Source: Prolixibacteraceae bacterium
GTDB taxonomy: Bacteria > Bacteroidota > Bacteroidia > Bacteroidales > Prolixibacteraceae
Assembly: GCA_019459525.1 (NCBI GenBank)
Contig: JAIBEY010000042.1
Coordinates: 62,001-126,000, forward strand
DNA length: 64,000 bases
Direction: 5' to 3'
The notes beneath the pieces are model-generated. The model was not told the origin of the DNA. It was given only the letters and a program-made list of their open reading frames with translations, and made no database searches. Shown here piece after piece: positions 8,126-18,245 of the stretch. How positions within the stretch are numbered: the first letter of the stretch is position 1; each line of letters starts with the position of its first letter. A program made the translations under genes and the position numbers.

Positions 8126-8282
8126 AAGCTTATTTTTTTCAGCAATTTATGAATATTTTTTTTGGTTTGGCGCTTTCCCTGTTGAATAGCTATTTTTGAA
8201 CACTTTTTTTCTGAAGGCTTAATTGATAAAAATCCTGTTTCTGAAAGCTGGTTTGGAGTACGTTTATTAAAAATTTAGTTGA

Positions 8283-8990
8283 ATGAATCGCTACCTCTTT
8301 TTTTGTGTTTTTCTGTTTGTTTCTGTTTTCGTATCAGGTCAAAAAATTGAACTGGAGGCCGAACTTTTGGTGCAAAGCCGCCACGTTTGGCGCGGGTCAA
8401 AACTTGGGACTGCCCCCGCCGTTGAGCCTTCGGTAACTTTTGGGTTTGGCCGTTTCAGTTTTAATTTGTGGGCAGCAAAAACGACCAACAACACGTATTC
8501 CGAAGTTGATCTCATTCCGTCCTGGCAATTCAATGAGTTCTCACTCACGCTTTTTGATTATTACAATCCGGTTTCGGGCGAAAGCAACCGTTACCTGAAC
8601 TTTCAGGAAGGGCGAAACCGGCACTCGATTGAACTTTCGGTGGATAACTATTCCATTGAAAAGCGGCGAATAAAATGGATGATCGGTACTTTTTTGCTGG
8701 GCGACCGAAATGAAGAAACCGACAAACCGTTCTACTCCACCTACCTCGAACTCAAATATCCCTTCACAGTTTTAGGCATCGAAACCGAACCTTTTGCTGG
8801 CCTTACTCCTTTCTGCGGATATTACGCCGAAAAATTTGCGGTAATCAACACCGGTATTTCGTTCAGCAAAAGTTTTGAACTGTCTTCAACACTTTCAATT
8901 CCGGTAAATCTATCATTTATCGCCAATCCTCATCAAAACACCCAATTTTTTGTACTCTCCTCCGGAATTGTATTCGCTAAAAGCAAATAA
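8283..8990 (+). CDS. Putative outer-membrane beta-barrel protein
   Basis: 235 residues with an N-terminal signal peptide (MNRYLFFCVFLFVSVFVSGQ). The mature part alternates polar and aromatic residues in short strands (SRHVWRGSKLGTAPAVEPSV, FSFNLWAAKTT, VDLIPSWQF) and ends in a beta strand, as expected of an outer-membrane barrel. The 'SRYVWRG'-like opening resembles TorF-type putative porins, but the match is loose. It lies upstream of the marR-RND operon with its own stop and no obvious link to it. Confidence 0.55.
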   Translation: MNRYLFFCVFLFVSVFVSGQKIELEAELLVQSRHVWRGSKLGTAPAVEPSVTFGFGRFSFNLWAAKTTNNTYSEVDLIPSWQFNEFSLTLFDYYNPVSGESNRYLNFQEGRNRHSIELSVDNYSIEKRRIKWMIGTFLLGDRNEETDKPFYSTYLELKYPFTVLGIETEPFAGLTPFCGYYAEKFAVINTGISFSKSFELSSTLSIPVNLSFIANPHQNTQFFVLSSGIVFAKSK

Positions 8991-9042
8991 GTACCTAATT
9001 AAAAGACCATTTTATCCTTAATGTTTATTTAACACATATTGG

Positions 9043-9074
9043 TTGCACAAGTCAACTAATTCGAACTATTTTTG
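9043..9074 (+). promoter_or_regulatory. Promoter and possible MarR operator for the RND operon
   Basis: TATTTTTG at 9067-9074 fits the -7 consensus, with TTG at 9043-9045 as a possible -33 element 21 bases upstream. That TTG starts TTGCACAAGTCAA, a TTG-N7-CAA arrangement resembling MarR-family half-sites. If bound by the regulator encoded 20 bases downstream, it would allow autoregulation. The operator is an inference. Confidence 0.4.
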
Positions 9075-9094
9075 GCCCGAACTAAGAATAGTAA

Positions 9095-9538
9095 ATGGAA
9101 CTGAATAAACCATTGGGATATATGCTGGGCATGACACTTCGGGTTTTTAAAACCAGAATGATGACCGAGTGTAAAAAAAAGGACATCGAACTCTCGCTTG
9201 AGCAGTTTGTTATTTTAAACATGTTGAATGCAAATTGCGACCTGATTCAACAGGATCTGGCCAATCATCTGCAAAAAGATAAATCCATTATCGTTCGACA
9301 AATCGACGGTTTAATTGAGGATCAATACGTTGTTCGACTAACCAACAAAGAAGACAAACGAAAAAAAAACCTCATCCTTACAAAAAAAGGATTCGAGCGA
9401 TTAAACGAAATGGAAAGAATCGCATCTGAGGTATCAAAGAAACTACTTACGGGTGTTTCCGATAGCGAGCTTGAAATTTTCAAGGATGTACTGGTGAAAA
9501 TTCAGGAAAATGGGGAGCTTGAAGAAGAAGCCATTTAA
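9095..9538 (+). CDS. MarR-family transcriptional regulator
   Basis: This 147-residue protein has the MarR winged-helix plan: N-terminal dimerisation helix, helix-turn-helix (QQDLANHLQKDKSIIVRQID, about residues 65-85), then a wing containing the conserved DKRKKNLILTKKG. MarR proteins are usually local repressors released by phenolic or lipophilic ligands. It lies 47 bases upstream of and in line with a complete RND efflux set, so it most likely controls that pump. Confidence 0.88.
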   Translation: MELNKPLGYMLGMTLRVFKTRMMTECKKKDIELSLEQFVILNMLNANCDLIQQDLANHLQKDKSIIVRQIDGLIEDQYVVRLTNKEDKRKKNLILTKKGFERLNEMERIASEVSKKLLTGVSDSELEIFKDVLVKIQENGELEEEAI

Positions 9539-9584
9539 TTGTTGACTCAAACAACCAAATAAGAAACACAATCAAAGAAACAAT

Positions 9585-10775
9585 ATGAAAACAATGATCA
9601 GAATCAGAAACTTTAGTTTAATTGTATTGGCACTTGCGGCCTTTTCGTGCGCGAAAAAACAGCAAGGCGGTGGGCAAGCCGGGGCTGCTGGCCAGATAAA
9701 GGAATATCCGGTTATCGCTGTTAGTTCGCAGTCAACCCAACTTTTTAAGGATTACCCGACCAAACTGGAGGGTCAGCAAACGGTTGAAATCCGGTCGAAA
9801 ATTGCCGGATATATCGAGCAGGTTATGGTTGATGAAGGTGCATTTGTAAAAAAAGGGCAAGTCCTTTTCCGCCTGAACGCCAACGATATTCAGGCAACAG
9901 TGCGCTCGGCCGAAGCTCAGGTAAAAGTTGCCGAAGCCGAAGTTAACTCAGCCAGAATAAACCTGGAAAAAACCAAACCACTCGTTGAGAAAAACATTAT
10001 CAGCAAGTTTGATCTTGAATCGATGGAATCGGTTTTTAAATCCAAAGAGGCACAACTCGCCCAGGCCAACGCCAATCTCCAGAATGCCAGGGCCAATCTT
10101 CAATACACGTTGATTACCAGTCCGGCTGAAGGAACAATCGGAACTTTTCCATACCGGGTTGGAAGCCTGGTAAGCAGCGCTACTGCCGAACCATTGACTA
10201 CCGTTTCGAATACGGTAAAAATGTATGCATACTTTTCGTTTAACGAAAAAGAATTTCTGGCCTTAACCAACGGATTGGAAGGAAAGAACCTTCAGGAAAA
10301 ATTTGCCAAACTGCCCGATGTTACGCTGGTTTTGGCCGACAATTCGGTGTACGAAACTCCCGGCCGCATTGAAACAGCAAGCGGATTGGTTGATGCACAA
10401 ACAGGCGCTGTTAATATCAGGGCCAGCTTTCCGAACGCAGAAGGACGTTTGCGTAGCGGCGGAAGCGGATTGGTTCGCATTCCGCAGTATGTCGATTCGG
10501 CTATTATCATTCCACAAAAAACCACTTACGAATTGCAGGGCAAACACTTTGTTTTCCTGGTTGGGGCCGATAACAAGGTTCACAATACCGAAATTCAGAT
10601 TTTGGCAGGGAACCTGAAAGACTCCTACGTGGTAACCAGCGGGTTGAAAGCCGGCGACCAAATTGTGTTTGAAGGAATTGCTGCTTTACGAAACGACACC
10701 GAAATCAAACCGAAATTGGTTGATGCCGGAAGCCTTTCGGAAAATGTGCCGGCCGCAAATCAGGTTAAAAACTAA
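9585..10775 (+). CDS. RND efflux periplasmic adaptor (membrane fusion protein)
   Basis: A 396-residue AcrA/MexA-type adaptor. The N-terminus ends in a lipobox (ALAAFSCAKK), so the mature protein is probably anchored to the inner membrane by a lipid. A split lipoyl domain (VEIRSKIAGYIEQVMVDEGA...) flanks a long alpha-hairpin (about residues 105-170), followed by beta-barrel and membrane-proximal domains. It bridges the inner-membrane pump encoded 12 bases downstream and the outer-membrane channel encoded after that. Confidence 0.93.
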   Translation: MKTMIRIRNFSLIVLALAAFSCAKKQQGGGQAGAAGQIKEYPVIAVSSQSTQLFKDYPTKLEGQQTVEIRSKIAGYIEQVMVDEGAFVKKGQVLFRLNANDIQATVRSAEAQVKVAEAEVNSARINLEKTKPLVEKNIISKFDLESMESVFKSKEAQLAQANANLQNARANLQYTLITSPAEGTIGTFPYRVGSLVSSATAEPLTTVSNTVKMYAYFSFNEKEFLALTNGLEGKNLQEKFAKLPDVTLVLADNSVYETPGRIETASGLVDAQTGAVNIRASFPNAEGRLRSGGSGLVRIPQYVDSAIIIPQKTTYELQGKHFVFLVGADNKVHNTEIQILAGNLKDSYVVTSGLKAGDQIVFEGIAALRNDTEIKPKLVDAGSLSENVPAANQVKN

Positions 10776-10787
10776 ATTCAGAAAATC

Positions 10788-13700
10788 ATGTTCAGAAAAT
10801 TTATAGAACGGCCGATTTTATCATCGGTCATTTCCATCATTATCGTCATTCTGGGGGCGCTCGGGTTGGTCAGCCTCCCCATCGAGCAATATCCCGACAT
10901 TGCTCCCCCAACCATTCGGGTATCCGCATCATATACGGGAGCCAATGCCGAAACCGTATTGAAAAGTGTGGTCATTCCGCTCGAAGAACAAATCAACGGG
11001 GTTGAAAACATGACCTACATGACTTCGACTGCCAGCAACGACGGTTCGGCATCAATAGAAGTTTACTTCAAGCAGGGGATTAACGCCGACATGGCCGCAG
11101 TGAATGTGCAAAACCGTGTTGCACGGGCAAACAGCCTGCTTCCTGCCGAAGTTACGCGCGCCGGGGTAATCACCGCTAAACGCCAAAACAGCATGTTATT
11201 GGTATTCTCGTTGTACAGCGAAAATGGTGAGTTCGACGAAACATTCCTTCAAAACTACAGCAAAATCAACCTTCTACCTCAAATTCAGCGGGTTAACGGA
11301 GTTGGTGAAGCCATGGTTTTCAGCGGAAAAGATTATTCGATGCGTATCTGGCTAAAACCGGATGTAATGGCTTCGTACAATTTAATGCCTTCGGATGTAA
11401 CCGCTGCGCTGAGCGAACAAAACCTGGAGGCAGCTCCCGGACGTTTAGGCGAACTGAACGGACAATCGTTTGAATACGTGATCAAATACAAAGGGAAACT
11501 CTCGCAACCCTCCGAATTTGAAGACATCGTTATAAAAGCGGACAAGGACGGAAATATACTTCGGTTAAAAGATGTAGCCCGTGTTGAAATGGGAGCTTTG
11601 AACTATTCCGTTTCGACCTCGGCCATGAACAAACCGGGAATTACAATGGCGGTGTTTCAGGCTGCCGGATCGAATGCCCGCGAGGTCATTGTAAATGCTC
11701 AAAAAGTACTCGACGAGGCTTCTAAATCATTTCCGGAAGGAGTTAAATACAAAGTATTGGTTAATGCCAACGAATTCCTCGACAGTTCAATAACCAAGGT
11801 TCTCCACACTTTGCTCGAAGCTTTCGTGCTGGTTTTCATTGTGGTGTTTATATTCCTGCAAAATTTCAGGGCAACTTTAATCCCGGCTATTTCTGTGCCG
11901 GTATCCATTATTGGTACCTTCTTTTTCCTGAATATATTTGGCTTTACAATCAACCTGCTCACGTTGTTTGCGCTTGTTTTGGCTATCGGTATCGTGGTTG
12001 ACGATGCGATTGTAGTGGTTGAGGCCGTTCATGCCAAACTCGACCAGGGCGCCAGAAATGCTAAGGAAGCTGCCGTTTCGGCCATGGACGAAATTTCTAC
12101 TGCTATCGTTTCTATCACGTTGGTCATGTCGGCAGTATTTATTCCGGTTACATTTATTACCGGAACCACTGGTGTATTTTACAAACAATTTGGGATTACA
12201 CTAGCCGTGGCCATTGTTATTTCGGCCATCAACGCACTAACCCTGAGCCCCGCACTTTGCGCCATATTCCTGAAGCCACACAACGAAAATGAGTTGCATA
12301 ACAAAGGATTCAAACAGCGCTTTTACACTTCGTTTAATGTGGCATTCGAATCGATGACCAAACGTTACCAGAAAACGACCAATTTCTTCATCACCCGTAA
12401 ATGGGTAGCTGTTGCGCTAATTGTTCTTTTTTTAGGAGGGCTGTGGTTCCTGATGAAAACTACACCAACCGGATTTGTTCCTGCGGAAGATACCGGAAGA
12501 ATGTTTATTGATATCAGCCTGCCACCGGCAACTTCGTTGGAAGAAACAAAGAAGGTTGTGCAACAGGTGGATGATATTCTGGCAAACACCCCATTGACAG
12601 ATGGCCGTACCATGATTGTCGGAAATTCGCTGATCAGCGGACGAGGCAGTTCATACGGGATGATTATTTGTAGTCTTCTGCCATTTGAAGAGCGCAAAGA
12701 AAAAGGACAGGATTTAAATACTGTGATTGCAAAACTTTACGGTGCCACATCGCACATTAAAGCAGCAAAAATCATCATCTTTTCGCCGCCAATGGTTCCG
12801 GGTTTTAGTATCTCAGGAGGATTTGAGCTAAAACTGGAAGATAAAACCGGTGGCGACATCAAACAATTTGAGCAAAACGCCAAACAGTTTTTGGGTGCTT
12901 TAAACCAGCGGCCCGAAATCCAATACGCCATGACTTCCTTCAATACGAACTTCCCGCAATACCAGGTTGATGTCAATGTTGCCCGGTGTAAACAGTCCGG
13001 AATTACTGTCAACTCGGTGCTCTCAACCTTGCAGGGATATGTTGGCGGGCTTTATGCTTCCGACTTTAACCGCTTCGGAAAACAATACCGGGTTATGATT
13101 CAATCCGACCCGCAATACCGTGGAAATCCGGAAGATTTAAACAACATTTTTGTCCGCACTTCGGGAGGGGAAATGGCACCAATTACTGAATTTATTACGC
13201 TAAAAAGGGTTTTCGGTCCTGAAAACATTACCCGTTTTAACATGTACACGTCTATTGCTGTAAACGGGGCGCCAAATTTCGGATACAGTTCGGGTGATGC
13301 AATTAAAGCAGCTCAGGAAGTAGCAGCCCAAACATTACCACAGGGCTACGGATACGAATTCTCTGGTTTGACCCGCGAGGAAATGTCTTCGGGCAACCAA
13401 TCCATCCTGATTTTTGCACTGAGCGTAATTTTCGTCTATTTTTTGCTTGCAGCGCAGTACGAAAGTTTCATTTTACCACTTTCTATTCTGTTCTCGTTAC
13501 CTATTGGGATCGCCGGTTCGTTCATTTTTGCTAAAATAATGGGCGTTGAAAACAACATTTACCTGCAAATTTCGCTGATCATGCTCATCGGGTTGCTGGC
13601 CAAAAATGCCATCCTGATCGTTGAGTTTTCGCTACAGCGCCGCCACCGGGGAATGAGTATTATGCAATCGGCCATTGAAGGGGCAACCGCCCGTTTACGA

Positions 13701-13961
13701 CCAATCCTAATGACTTCTTTTGCTTTTATTTTCGGATTGATTCCGCTGGTAATCGGCGGAGGGGTTGGCGCTAATGGAAATCGCTCCATCGGAGTTGGTG
13801 CTGTAGGCGGAATGTTAATTGGTACCATGATCGGTATTTTGGTTATCCCGGCTATGTTTGTCATTTTCCAAACCCTTCAGGAAAAATTCAAAAAACCCGA
13901 AAAACAAATGATTTCGGAAATGAATTGTATGGAAGGCGAAGATGTCGGATTTGAAGGCTAA
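10788..13961 (+). CDS. RND multidrug efflux pump permease (HAE1/AcrB type)
   Basis: A 1057-residue inner-membrane proton/drug antiporter of AcrB length, with twelve transmembrane helices in two repeats and two large periplasmic loops. The proton-relay residues are present: the Asp pair in GIVVDDAIVVVE (near 404-410, helix 4) and the Lys in LLAKNAILIVEF (near 939, helix 10). The opening with FIERPILSSVISIIIVILG is typical of the family. Substrates cannot be told from sequence; the MarR neighbour suggests inducible export of a toxic organic compound. Confidence 0.95.
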   Translation: MFRKFIERPILSSVISIIIVILGALGLVSLPIEQYPDIAPPTIRVSASYTGANAETVLKSVVIPLEEQINGVENMTYMTSTASNDGSASIEVYFKQGINADMAAVNVQNRVARANSLLPAEVTRAGVITAKRQNSMLLVFSLYSENGEFDETFLQNYSKINLLPQIQRVNGVGEAMVFSGKDYSMRIWLKPDVMASYNLMPSDVTAALSEQNLEAAPGRLGELNGQSFEYVIKYKGKLSQPSEFEDIVIKADKDGNILRLKDVARVEMGALNYSVSTSAMNKPGITMAVFQAAGSNAREVIVNAQKVLDEASKSFPEGVKYKVLVNANEFLDSSITKVLHTLLEAFVLVFIVVFIFLQNFRATLIPAISVPVSIIGTFFFLNIFGFTINLLTLFALVLAIGIVVDDAIVVVEAVHAKLDQGARNAKEAAVSAMDEISTAIVSITLVMSAVFIPVTFITGTTGVFYKQFGITLAVAIVISAINALTLSPALCAIFLKPHNENELHNKGFKQRFYTSFNVAFESMTKRYQKTTNFFITRKWVAVALIVLFLGGLWFLMKTTPTGFVPAEDTGRMFIDISLPPATSLEETKKVVQQVDDILANTPLTDGRTMIVGNSLISGRGSSYGMIICSLLPFEERKEKGQDLNTVIAKLYGATSHIKAAKIIIFSPPMVPGFSISGGFELKLEDKTGGDIKQFEQNAKQFLGALNQRPEIQYAMTSFNTNFPQYQVDVNVARCKQSGITVNSVLSTLQGYVGGLYASDFNRFGKQYRVMIQSDPQYRGNPEDLNNIFVRTSGGEMAPITEFITLKRVFGPENITRFNMYTSIAVNGAPNFGYSSGDAIKAAQEVAAQTLPQGYGYEFSGLTREEMSSGNQSILIFALSVIFVYFLLAAQYESFILPLSILFSLPIGIAGSFIFAKIMGVENNIYLQISLIMLIGLLAKNAILIVEFSLQRRHRGMSIMQSAIEGATARLRPILMTSFAFIFGLIPLVIGGGVGANGNRSIGVGAVGGMLIGTMIGILVIPAMFVIFQTLQEKFKKPEKQMISEMNCMEGEDVGFEG

Positions 13962-13983
13962 CGAAATCAGTAAAACAACAATT

Positions 13984-15375
13984 ATGAGAACACATTCAAT
14001 AAAAAATATCATCCTGATTGCCGGACTTGCGGCTGTTCTGTATTCGTGCAGCACCACGCGCCACTTCACGCGCGAAACAGTCAATACGAATGGACTTTAC
14101 GGCAATCTGGCAACAACCGATTCGGTAACCTTAGCCGATAAACCGTGGCACGAACTATTTACGGAAGCATACCTGCAAAAGCTTATTGAGGAAGGGTTGA
14201 ATAACAACCCCGATTTGCAGATAGCCATACAAAAAGTTATGCAAGCCGAAGCCTATTTCTCGCAAAGCAAAGCCGCCATGCTGCCCGGAATTTCAGCCAA
14301 AGGAACCGGAACGTATGTCCGGAATCCGGAATCGATTTATCCGGATGGCCCGCGCGAAGTAAACAACTTTCAACTGGGGGCAGAAGCAAGCTGGGAAGTT
14401 GACCTCTGGGGCAAATTGCGAAGTTCCAAACGGTCGGCTTATGCCAATTTGCTGGCCAGTGATGCCGGGAAAAAGGCTGTAGAAACCCGCCTGATTTCGA
14501 GCATTGCAACGGCTTATTACAGTTTGGCCGGACTGGATGCCAAGTTGGCCATTACCCGCCAGACGGTAAAAAACAACATCGACCTGGTTGAAACAATCAA
14601 AGTACTGAAGGAAAGCGGAAGGGTTACCGGTGCGGCTATCGTGCAAAGTGAAGCTGCCCGTTATGCTGCCGAAGTCACCATCCCGGATCTGGAACAGCAA
14701 ATCCGCGAAACCGAAAATACGCTTTGTCTTTTGCTTGGACGTGCTCCGGGAACCATTGAACGCGGAAAGATCGACGAACAGACTTTATCTTCAGTTTTAC
14801 AAACCGGTGTTCCGGCCCAGTTGCTAGATAACCGTCCGGACGTGATGCAGGCCGAATTTGCCGTGATGAGCGCATACGAAACAACCAACAGCGCCCGTGC
14901 CTACTTTTATCCGGCACTCACGTTAACCGCGTCAACAGGCTTTGCGGCTACCGACCTGGATCAACTGCTCGACCCCAAATCGTTTGCAGCCAATGTGATT
15001 GGTGGACTGACCCAGCCGGTATTCAACAAAAAGGTCAATACCACCCGGTTAAAAGTGGCACAGGCACAACAGGAAGAAGCATTGATCAATTTCCGGAATA
15101 CCTTGCTCAAAGCCGGGCAGGAAGTACACAATGCAATGGGCTCGTACGAATCGTCGGTTCAGAAAATAGCATTGCGCCAATTGCAATTGGAGGCACTCAA
15201 CAAATCGGTTGACTACACCAAAGAGTTACTGACATACGGCTCGGCCACTTATACTGAAGTACTGAATGCACAAACCAGTTTGTTGTCGGCACAACTGAAC
15301 AGTGTGAATGACCAGTTGCAGCAACTCAATGCCGTGGTAACCCTGTACCGTGCATTGGGCGGTGGCTGGAAATAG
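13984..15375 (+). CDS. Outer-membrane efflux channel lipoprotein (OprM/NodT type)
   Basis: The ORF track starts at 13942, inside the pump gene, but the ATG at 13984 gives a proper lipoprotein signal (MRTHSIKNIILIAGLAAVLYSCS), so I use that. The mature 463-residue protein has the two repeated outer-membrane efflux domains of the TolC/OprM family: NPDLQIAIQKVMQAEA near the start and LLDNRPDVMQAEFAVMSAYE at the midpoint. It is the exit duct for the RND pump and the last gene of the operon; a long hairpin follows. Confidence 0.92.
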   Translation: MRTHSIKNIILIAGLAAVLYSCSTTRHFTRETVNTNGLYGNLATTDSVTLADKPWHELFTEAYLQKLIEEGLNNNPDLQIAIQKVMQAEAYFSQSKAAMLPGISAKGTGTYVRNPESIYPDGPREVNNFQLGAEASWEVDLWGKLRSSKRSAYANLLASDAGKKAVETRLISSIATAYYSLAGLDAKLAITRQTVKNNIDLVETIKVLKESGRVTGAAIVQSEAARYAAEVTIPDLEQQIRETENTLCLLLGRAPGTIERGKIDEQTLSSVLQTGVPAQLLDNRPDVMQAEFAVMSAYETTNSARAYFYPALTLTASTGFAATDLDQLLDPKSFAANVIGGLTQPVFNKKVNTTRLKVAQAQQEEALINFRNTLLKAGQEVHNAMGSYESSVQKIALRQLQLEALNKSVDYTKELLTYGSATYTEVLNAQTSLLSAQLNSVNDQLQQLNAVVTLYRALGGGWK

Positions 15376-15389
15376 CAAATGACTATTCG

Positions 15390-15460
15390 ACCACAGATTA
15401 CCCGGATTAACACAGATTATATTTCTCTGTGGGAATCGGTGTAATCTGTGGTTTATTTTT
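15390..15460 (+). terminator. Long inverted repeat with T-tract after the RND operon
   Basis: Perfect 12-base arms ACCACAGATTAC (15390-15401) and GTAATCTGTGGT (15441-15452) enclose about 39 bases with further internal CACAGA/TCTGTG pairing. A T-rich stretch follows. It is well placed as terminator of the RND operon. Its arms also match the repeats flanking the toxin-antitoxin pair at 52.6-53.3 kb, so it belongs to a dispersed repeat family. Confidence 0.6.
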
Positions 15461-15495
15461 TTGTTTTTTTGTAGCTCAACAAATTCAGCAACCCA

Positions 15496-16071
15496 ATGGC
15501 AAAAATCAACTGGAAACCCGGAACCATGATTTACCCGCTTCCGGCAGTGCTGGTTACCTGTGGCGAAACTCCTGAAGAATACAACCTGATTACAGTAGCC
15601 TGGACAGGAACCATTAGCAGCGACCCACCGATGTGTTACATTTCGGTGCGGCCATCGCGCCACTCGTACGAAATCATTAAACGCACCGGTGAATATGTAA
15701 TCAACCTCACCACCGAAGAACTGGCCCGTGCCACCGATTGGTGTGGTTGCCGATCGGGTGCCAAATACAACAAATGGAAAGAAATGGGATTAACACCGGT
15801 GCCGGCAACCATCGTAAAAGCGCCTATTCTGGCCGAAGCTCCCATCAGTATCGAGTGCAAAGTGAAACAAATCATTGAACTGGGCGTTCATCACATGTTT
15901 ATTTCCGACGTAGTAAATGTGATTGCTGATGATCGGTACATTGATCCGGAGACCGGCGCTTTCAGCCTGAAGAAATCAAATCCGATTGTTTATTCGCACG
16001 GCCATTATTTTAAAATGGGCGAGCCGATTGGCAAGTTCGGTTGGTCGGTGGAGAAGAAAAAGAAGAAGTAG
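15496..16071 (+). CDS. Flavin reductase family protein (FMN-binding split barrel)
   Basis: A 191-residue protein of the DIM6/NTAB flavin reductase-like family: YPLPAVLVTCGE, then NLITVAWTGTISSDPPMCYI and SVRPSRHSYEIIKRTGEYVI, the usual FMN phosphate- and isoalloxazine-binding stretches. It has a Cys-rich WCGCRSG segment as in ferric-reductase or flavoredoxin-like members. It probably binds FMN and reduces a flavin, metal or thiol substrate. The C-terminus is a run of lysines. It appears to be a single gene. Confidence 0.82.
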   Translation: MAKINWKPGTMIYPLPAVLVTCGETPEEYNLITVAWTGTISSDPPMCYISVRPSRHSYEIIKRTGEYVINLTTEELARATDWCGCRSGAKYNKWKEMGLTPVPATIVKAPILAEAPISIECKVKQIIELGVHHMFISDVVNVIADDRYIDPETGAFSLKKSNPIVYSHGHYFKMGEPIGKFGWSVEKKKKK

Positions 16072-16157
16072 AGGCGCGATTTATAGCGTCTTAAATTTAA
16101 TGCAAACATTACCAGCAAAACGCTGTTCTATCAGGATTAAAAATTTTAAGATAAGAC

Positions 16158-18209
16158 ATGACAAACAAAAACATACTTTCAGAAAACCCCTTGTTAAAAC
16201 CCTTTACGGGAATTCACGAAACGGCTCCGTTCAACTCGGTTAAAATCGAACATTATCTTCCGGCATTTGATGCGGCCATTGAAGAAGCAAAGTCTGAAGT
16301 TCAGCAAATCATTGACAATCCGAAGCAGCCTGATTTCGCCAATACCATCGTGGCACTCGACCTGGCTGGCGATCGGCTCAACCGGATTCAGAACATTTTC
16401 TTTAATCTGAATTCAGCCGAAACATGCGACGAAATGCAGGAAATCGCACAGGAGATTGCCCCTAAACTTTCCGATTTCGGGAACGACATTACCCTGAACG
16501 AGCAGCTTTTTGCCCGGATCAATACGGTGTATAATCAACGCGAAAGCTTGGTTTTGAATACAGAAGAAAGCACATTGCTCGAAAAAACATACCGCCGTTT
16601 TGTACGAAGTGGTGCCAACCTGAACGAAACCGACAAAGCGAAATACCGCGAAATCACCAAAGAATTATCGACGCTCGGTTTGCAGTATCAACAAAATGTA
16701 CTGGCCGAAACGAACGCTTACGAATTGCAGATTACCGACAAAAACGATTTGAGCGGACTTCCGGATTCGATTATCGAAATGGCGGCTCAAACTGCGCAAT
16801 CGAAAAACAAAGAAGGCTGGCTTTTCAATCTGCAATACCCCAGCTACGTTCCATTCCTGAAATATGCTGATAACCGCGAATTGCGCGAGCAGATTTTCAG
16901 GGCTTCAAGCTCGCGGGCAAACCATGGAAACGAGAACGATAACAATGCAATTATCAAACGTATCGTTGAACTGAGAATAGAAAAAGCCCACTTGCTGGGT
17001 TTCAAAACGCATGCGGAATACAAACTTCAGGAACGAATGGCCGAAACTCCAGAAAAAGTAATTCGGTTTTTAGATGAACTTCACCTGGAATCAAAACCAT
17101 TTGCGGTTAAAGAATTTGCCGAAGTGCAGGAATTTGCCCAAAAATCGGGTTTTACCGGATTGGTTCAGCGCTGGGACTGGGCTTATTATTCGGAAAAACT
17201 GAAATCGGAGAAATACAACTTTACCGATGAAGAAGTAAAACCCTATTTGCAACTCGAAAAAGTGATTGACGGCGTATTTTCTCTGGCTCAAAAACTGTAC
17301 GGCTTACGGCTTCAGGAAAATAAGAATATCGAAGTTTACCATCCGGAAGTAACTGCCTACGAAGTGTTTGACGAGCAGAGCCGGTTTATTGCAGTTTTGT
17401 ACCTCGACTTTTTCCCACGCGAAGGAAAACGTTCCGGAGCATGGATGACCGACTATCGCTCGCAGTCGAATGTTGACGGAAATCAAATCCGTCCGCACAT
17501 TTCGCTGGTGACCAATTTCAGTAAATCAACAGAAAACACTCCTTCTCTACTCACGTTCGACGAGGTAACTACTTTCCTGCACGAGTTTGGACACGGGCTG
17601 CACGGGATGTTATCGCAATGCCAGTTCCCCGGAACTTCGGGAACCAACGTGTATTGGGATTTTGTGGAACTTCCGTCGCAAATTCACGAAAACTGGGCTT
17701 ACGAAAAAGAGTGGCTCGATCAGTTTGCGGTGCATTACCAAACCGGTGAAAAGTTGCCCGAAGAACTGATTCTGAAAATACAGAAAGCGCAGAATTTCCA
17801 GGCGGCATACATGATGGAACGGCAGATCAGTTTCGGTATGCTCGATATGGCTTACCACCATCGTGAAATACCGGTTGCTGGCGATCTGAAAGAATTTGAA
17901 ATGAATGCCATTGCATCGACCGATTTGTTTGAACCGGTTGACAGAAGCATGCAAAGTACCGCATTTTCGCATATCTTTTCGGGAGGGTACGACGCCGGAT
18001 ATTACAGCTACAAATGGGCCGAAGTGCTGGATGCTGATGCATTTTCGGTGTTTCAGGAAAAAGGTATTTTCGACCGCAAAACGGCAGATTCGTTCCGGAA
18101 AAATATTCTGGAAAAAGGAGGAAGCCAACATCCAATGATTTTGTACAAAGCTTTCCGTGGACAAGAACCTACAACGGCAGCCTTACTGAAAAGAAACGGA
18201 TTGGTATAA
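16158..18209 (+). CDS. dcp: M3-family metallopeptidase (peptidyl-dipeptidase Dcp/oligopeptidase A)
   Basis: A 683-residue zinc peptidase of the M3A family. The zinc motif HEFGHGLHG lies near residue 474 and the third ligand is in the following FVELPSQIHENW (Glu near 502). No signal peptide is present, so it is probably cytoplasmic and degrades short peptides, either as dipeptidyl carboxypeptidase (Dcp) or as oligopeptidase A. Length fits both; the C-terminal Tyr-rich SGGYDAGYYSYKWAEVLDAD is seen in both. The gene stands alone, convergent with the PAP2-like gene. Confidence 0.88.
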   Translation: MTNKNILSENPLLKPFTGIHETAPFNSVKIEHYLPAFDAAIEEAKSEVQQIIDNPKQPDFANTIVALDLAGDRLNRIQNIFFNLNSAETCDEMQEIAQEIAPKLSDFGNDITLNEQLFARINTVYNQRESLVLNTEESTLLEKTYRRFVRSGANLNETDKAKYREITKELSTLGLQYQQNVLAETNAYELQITDKNDLSGLPDSIIEMAAQTAQSKNKEGWLFNLQYPSYVPFLKYADNRELREQIFRASSSRANHGNENDNNAIIKRIVELRIEKAHLLGFKTHAEYKLQERMAETPEKVIRFLDELHLESKPFAVKEFAEVQEFAQKSGFTGLVQRWDWAYYSEKLKSEKYNFTDEEVKPYLQLEKVIDGVFSLAQKLYGLRLQENKNIEVYHPEVTAYEVFDEQSRFIAVLYLDFFPREGKRSGAWMTDYRSQSNVDGNQIRPHISLVTNFSKSTENTPSLLTFDEVTTFLHEFGHGLHGMLSQCQFPGTSGTNVYWDFVELPSQIHENWAYEKEWLDQFAVHYQTGEKLPEELILKIQKAQNFQAAYMMERQISFGMLDMAYHHREIPVAGDLKEFEMNAIASTDLFEPVDRSMQSTAFSHIFSGGYDAGYYSYKWAEVLDADAFSVFQEKGIFDRKTADSFRKNILEKGGSQHPMILYKAFRGQEPTTAALLKRNGLV

Positions 18210-18245
18210 AAAAATCCTTGACCTGGAAGTGTCTTTCGGCCTGTT

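Noticed and set aside
17610-18164. 184-residue minus-strand ORF
   Set aside because: Shadow within the M3 peptidase gene, covering its zinc-site region.
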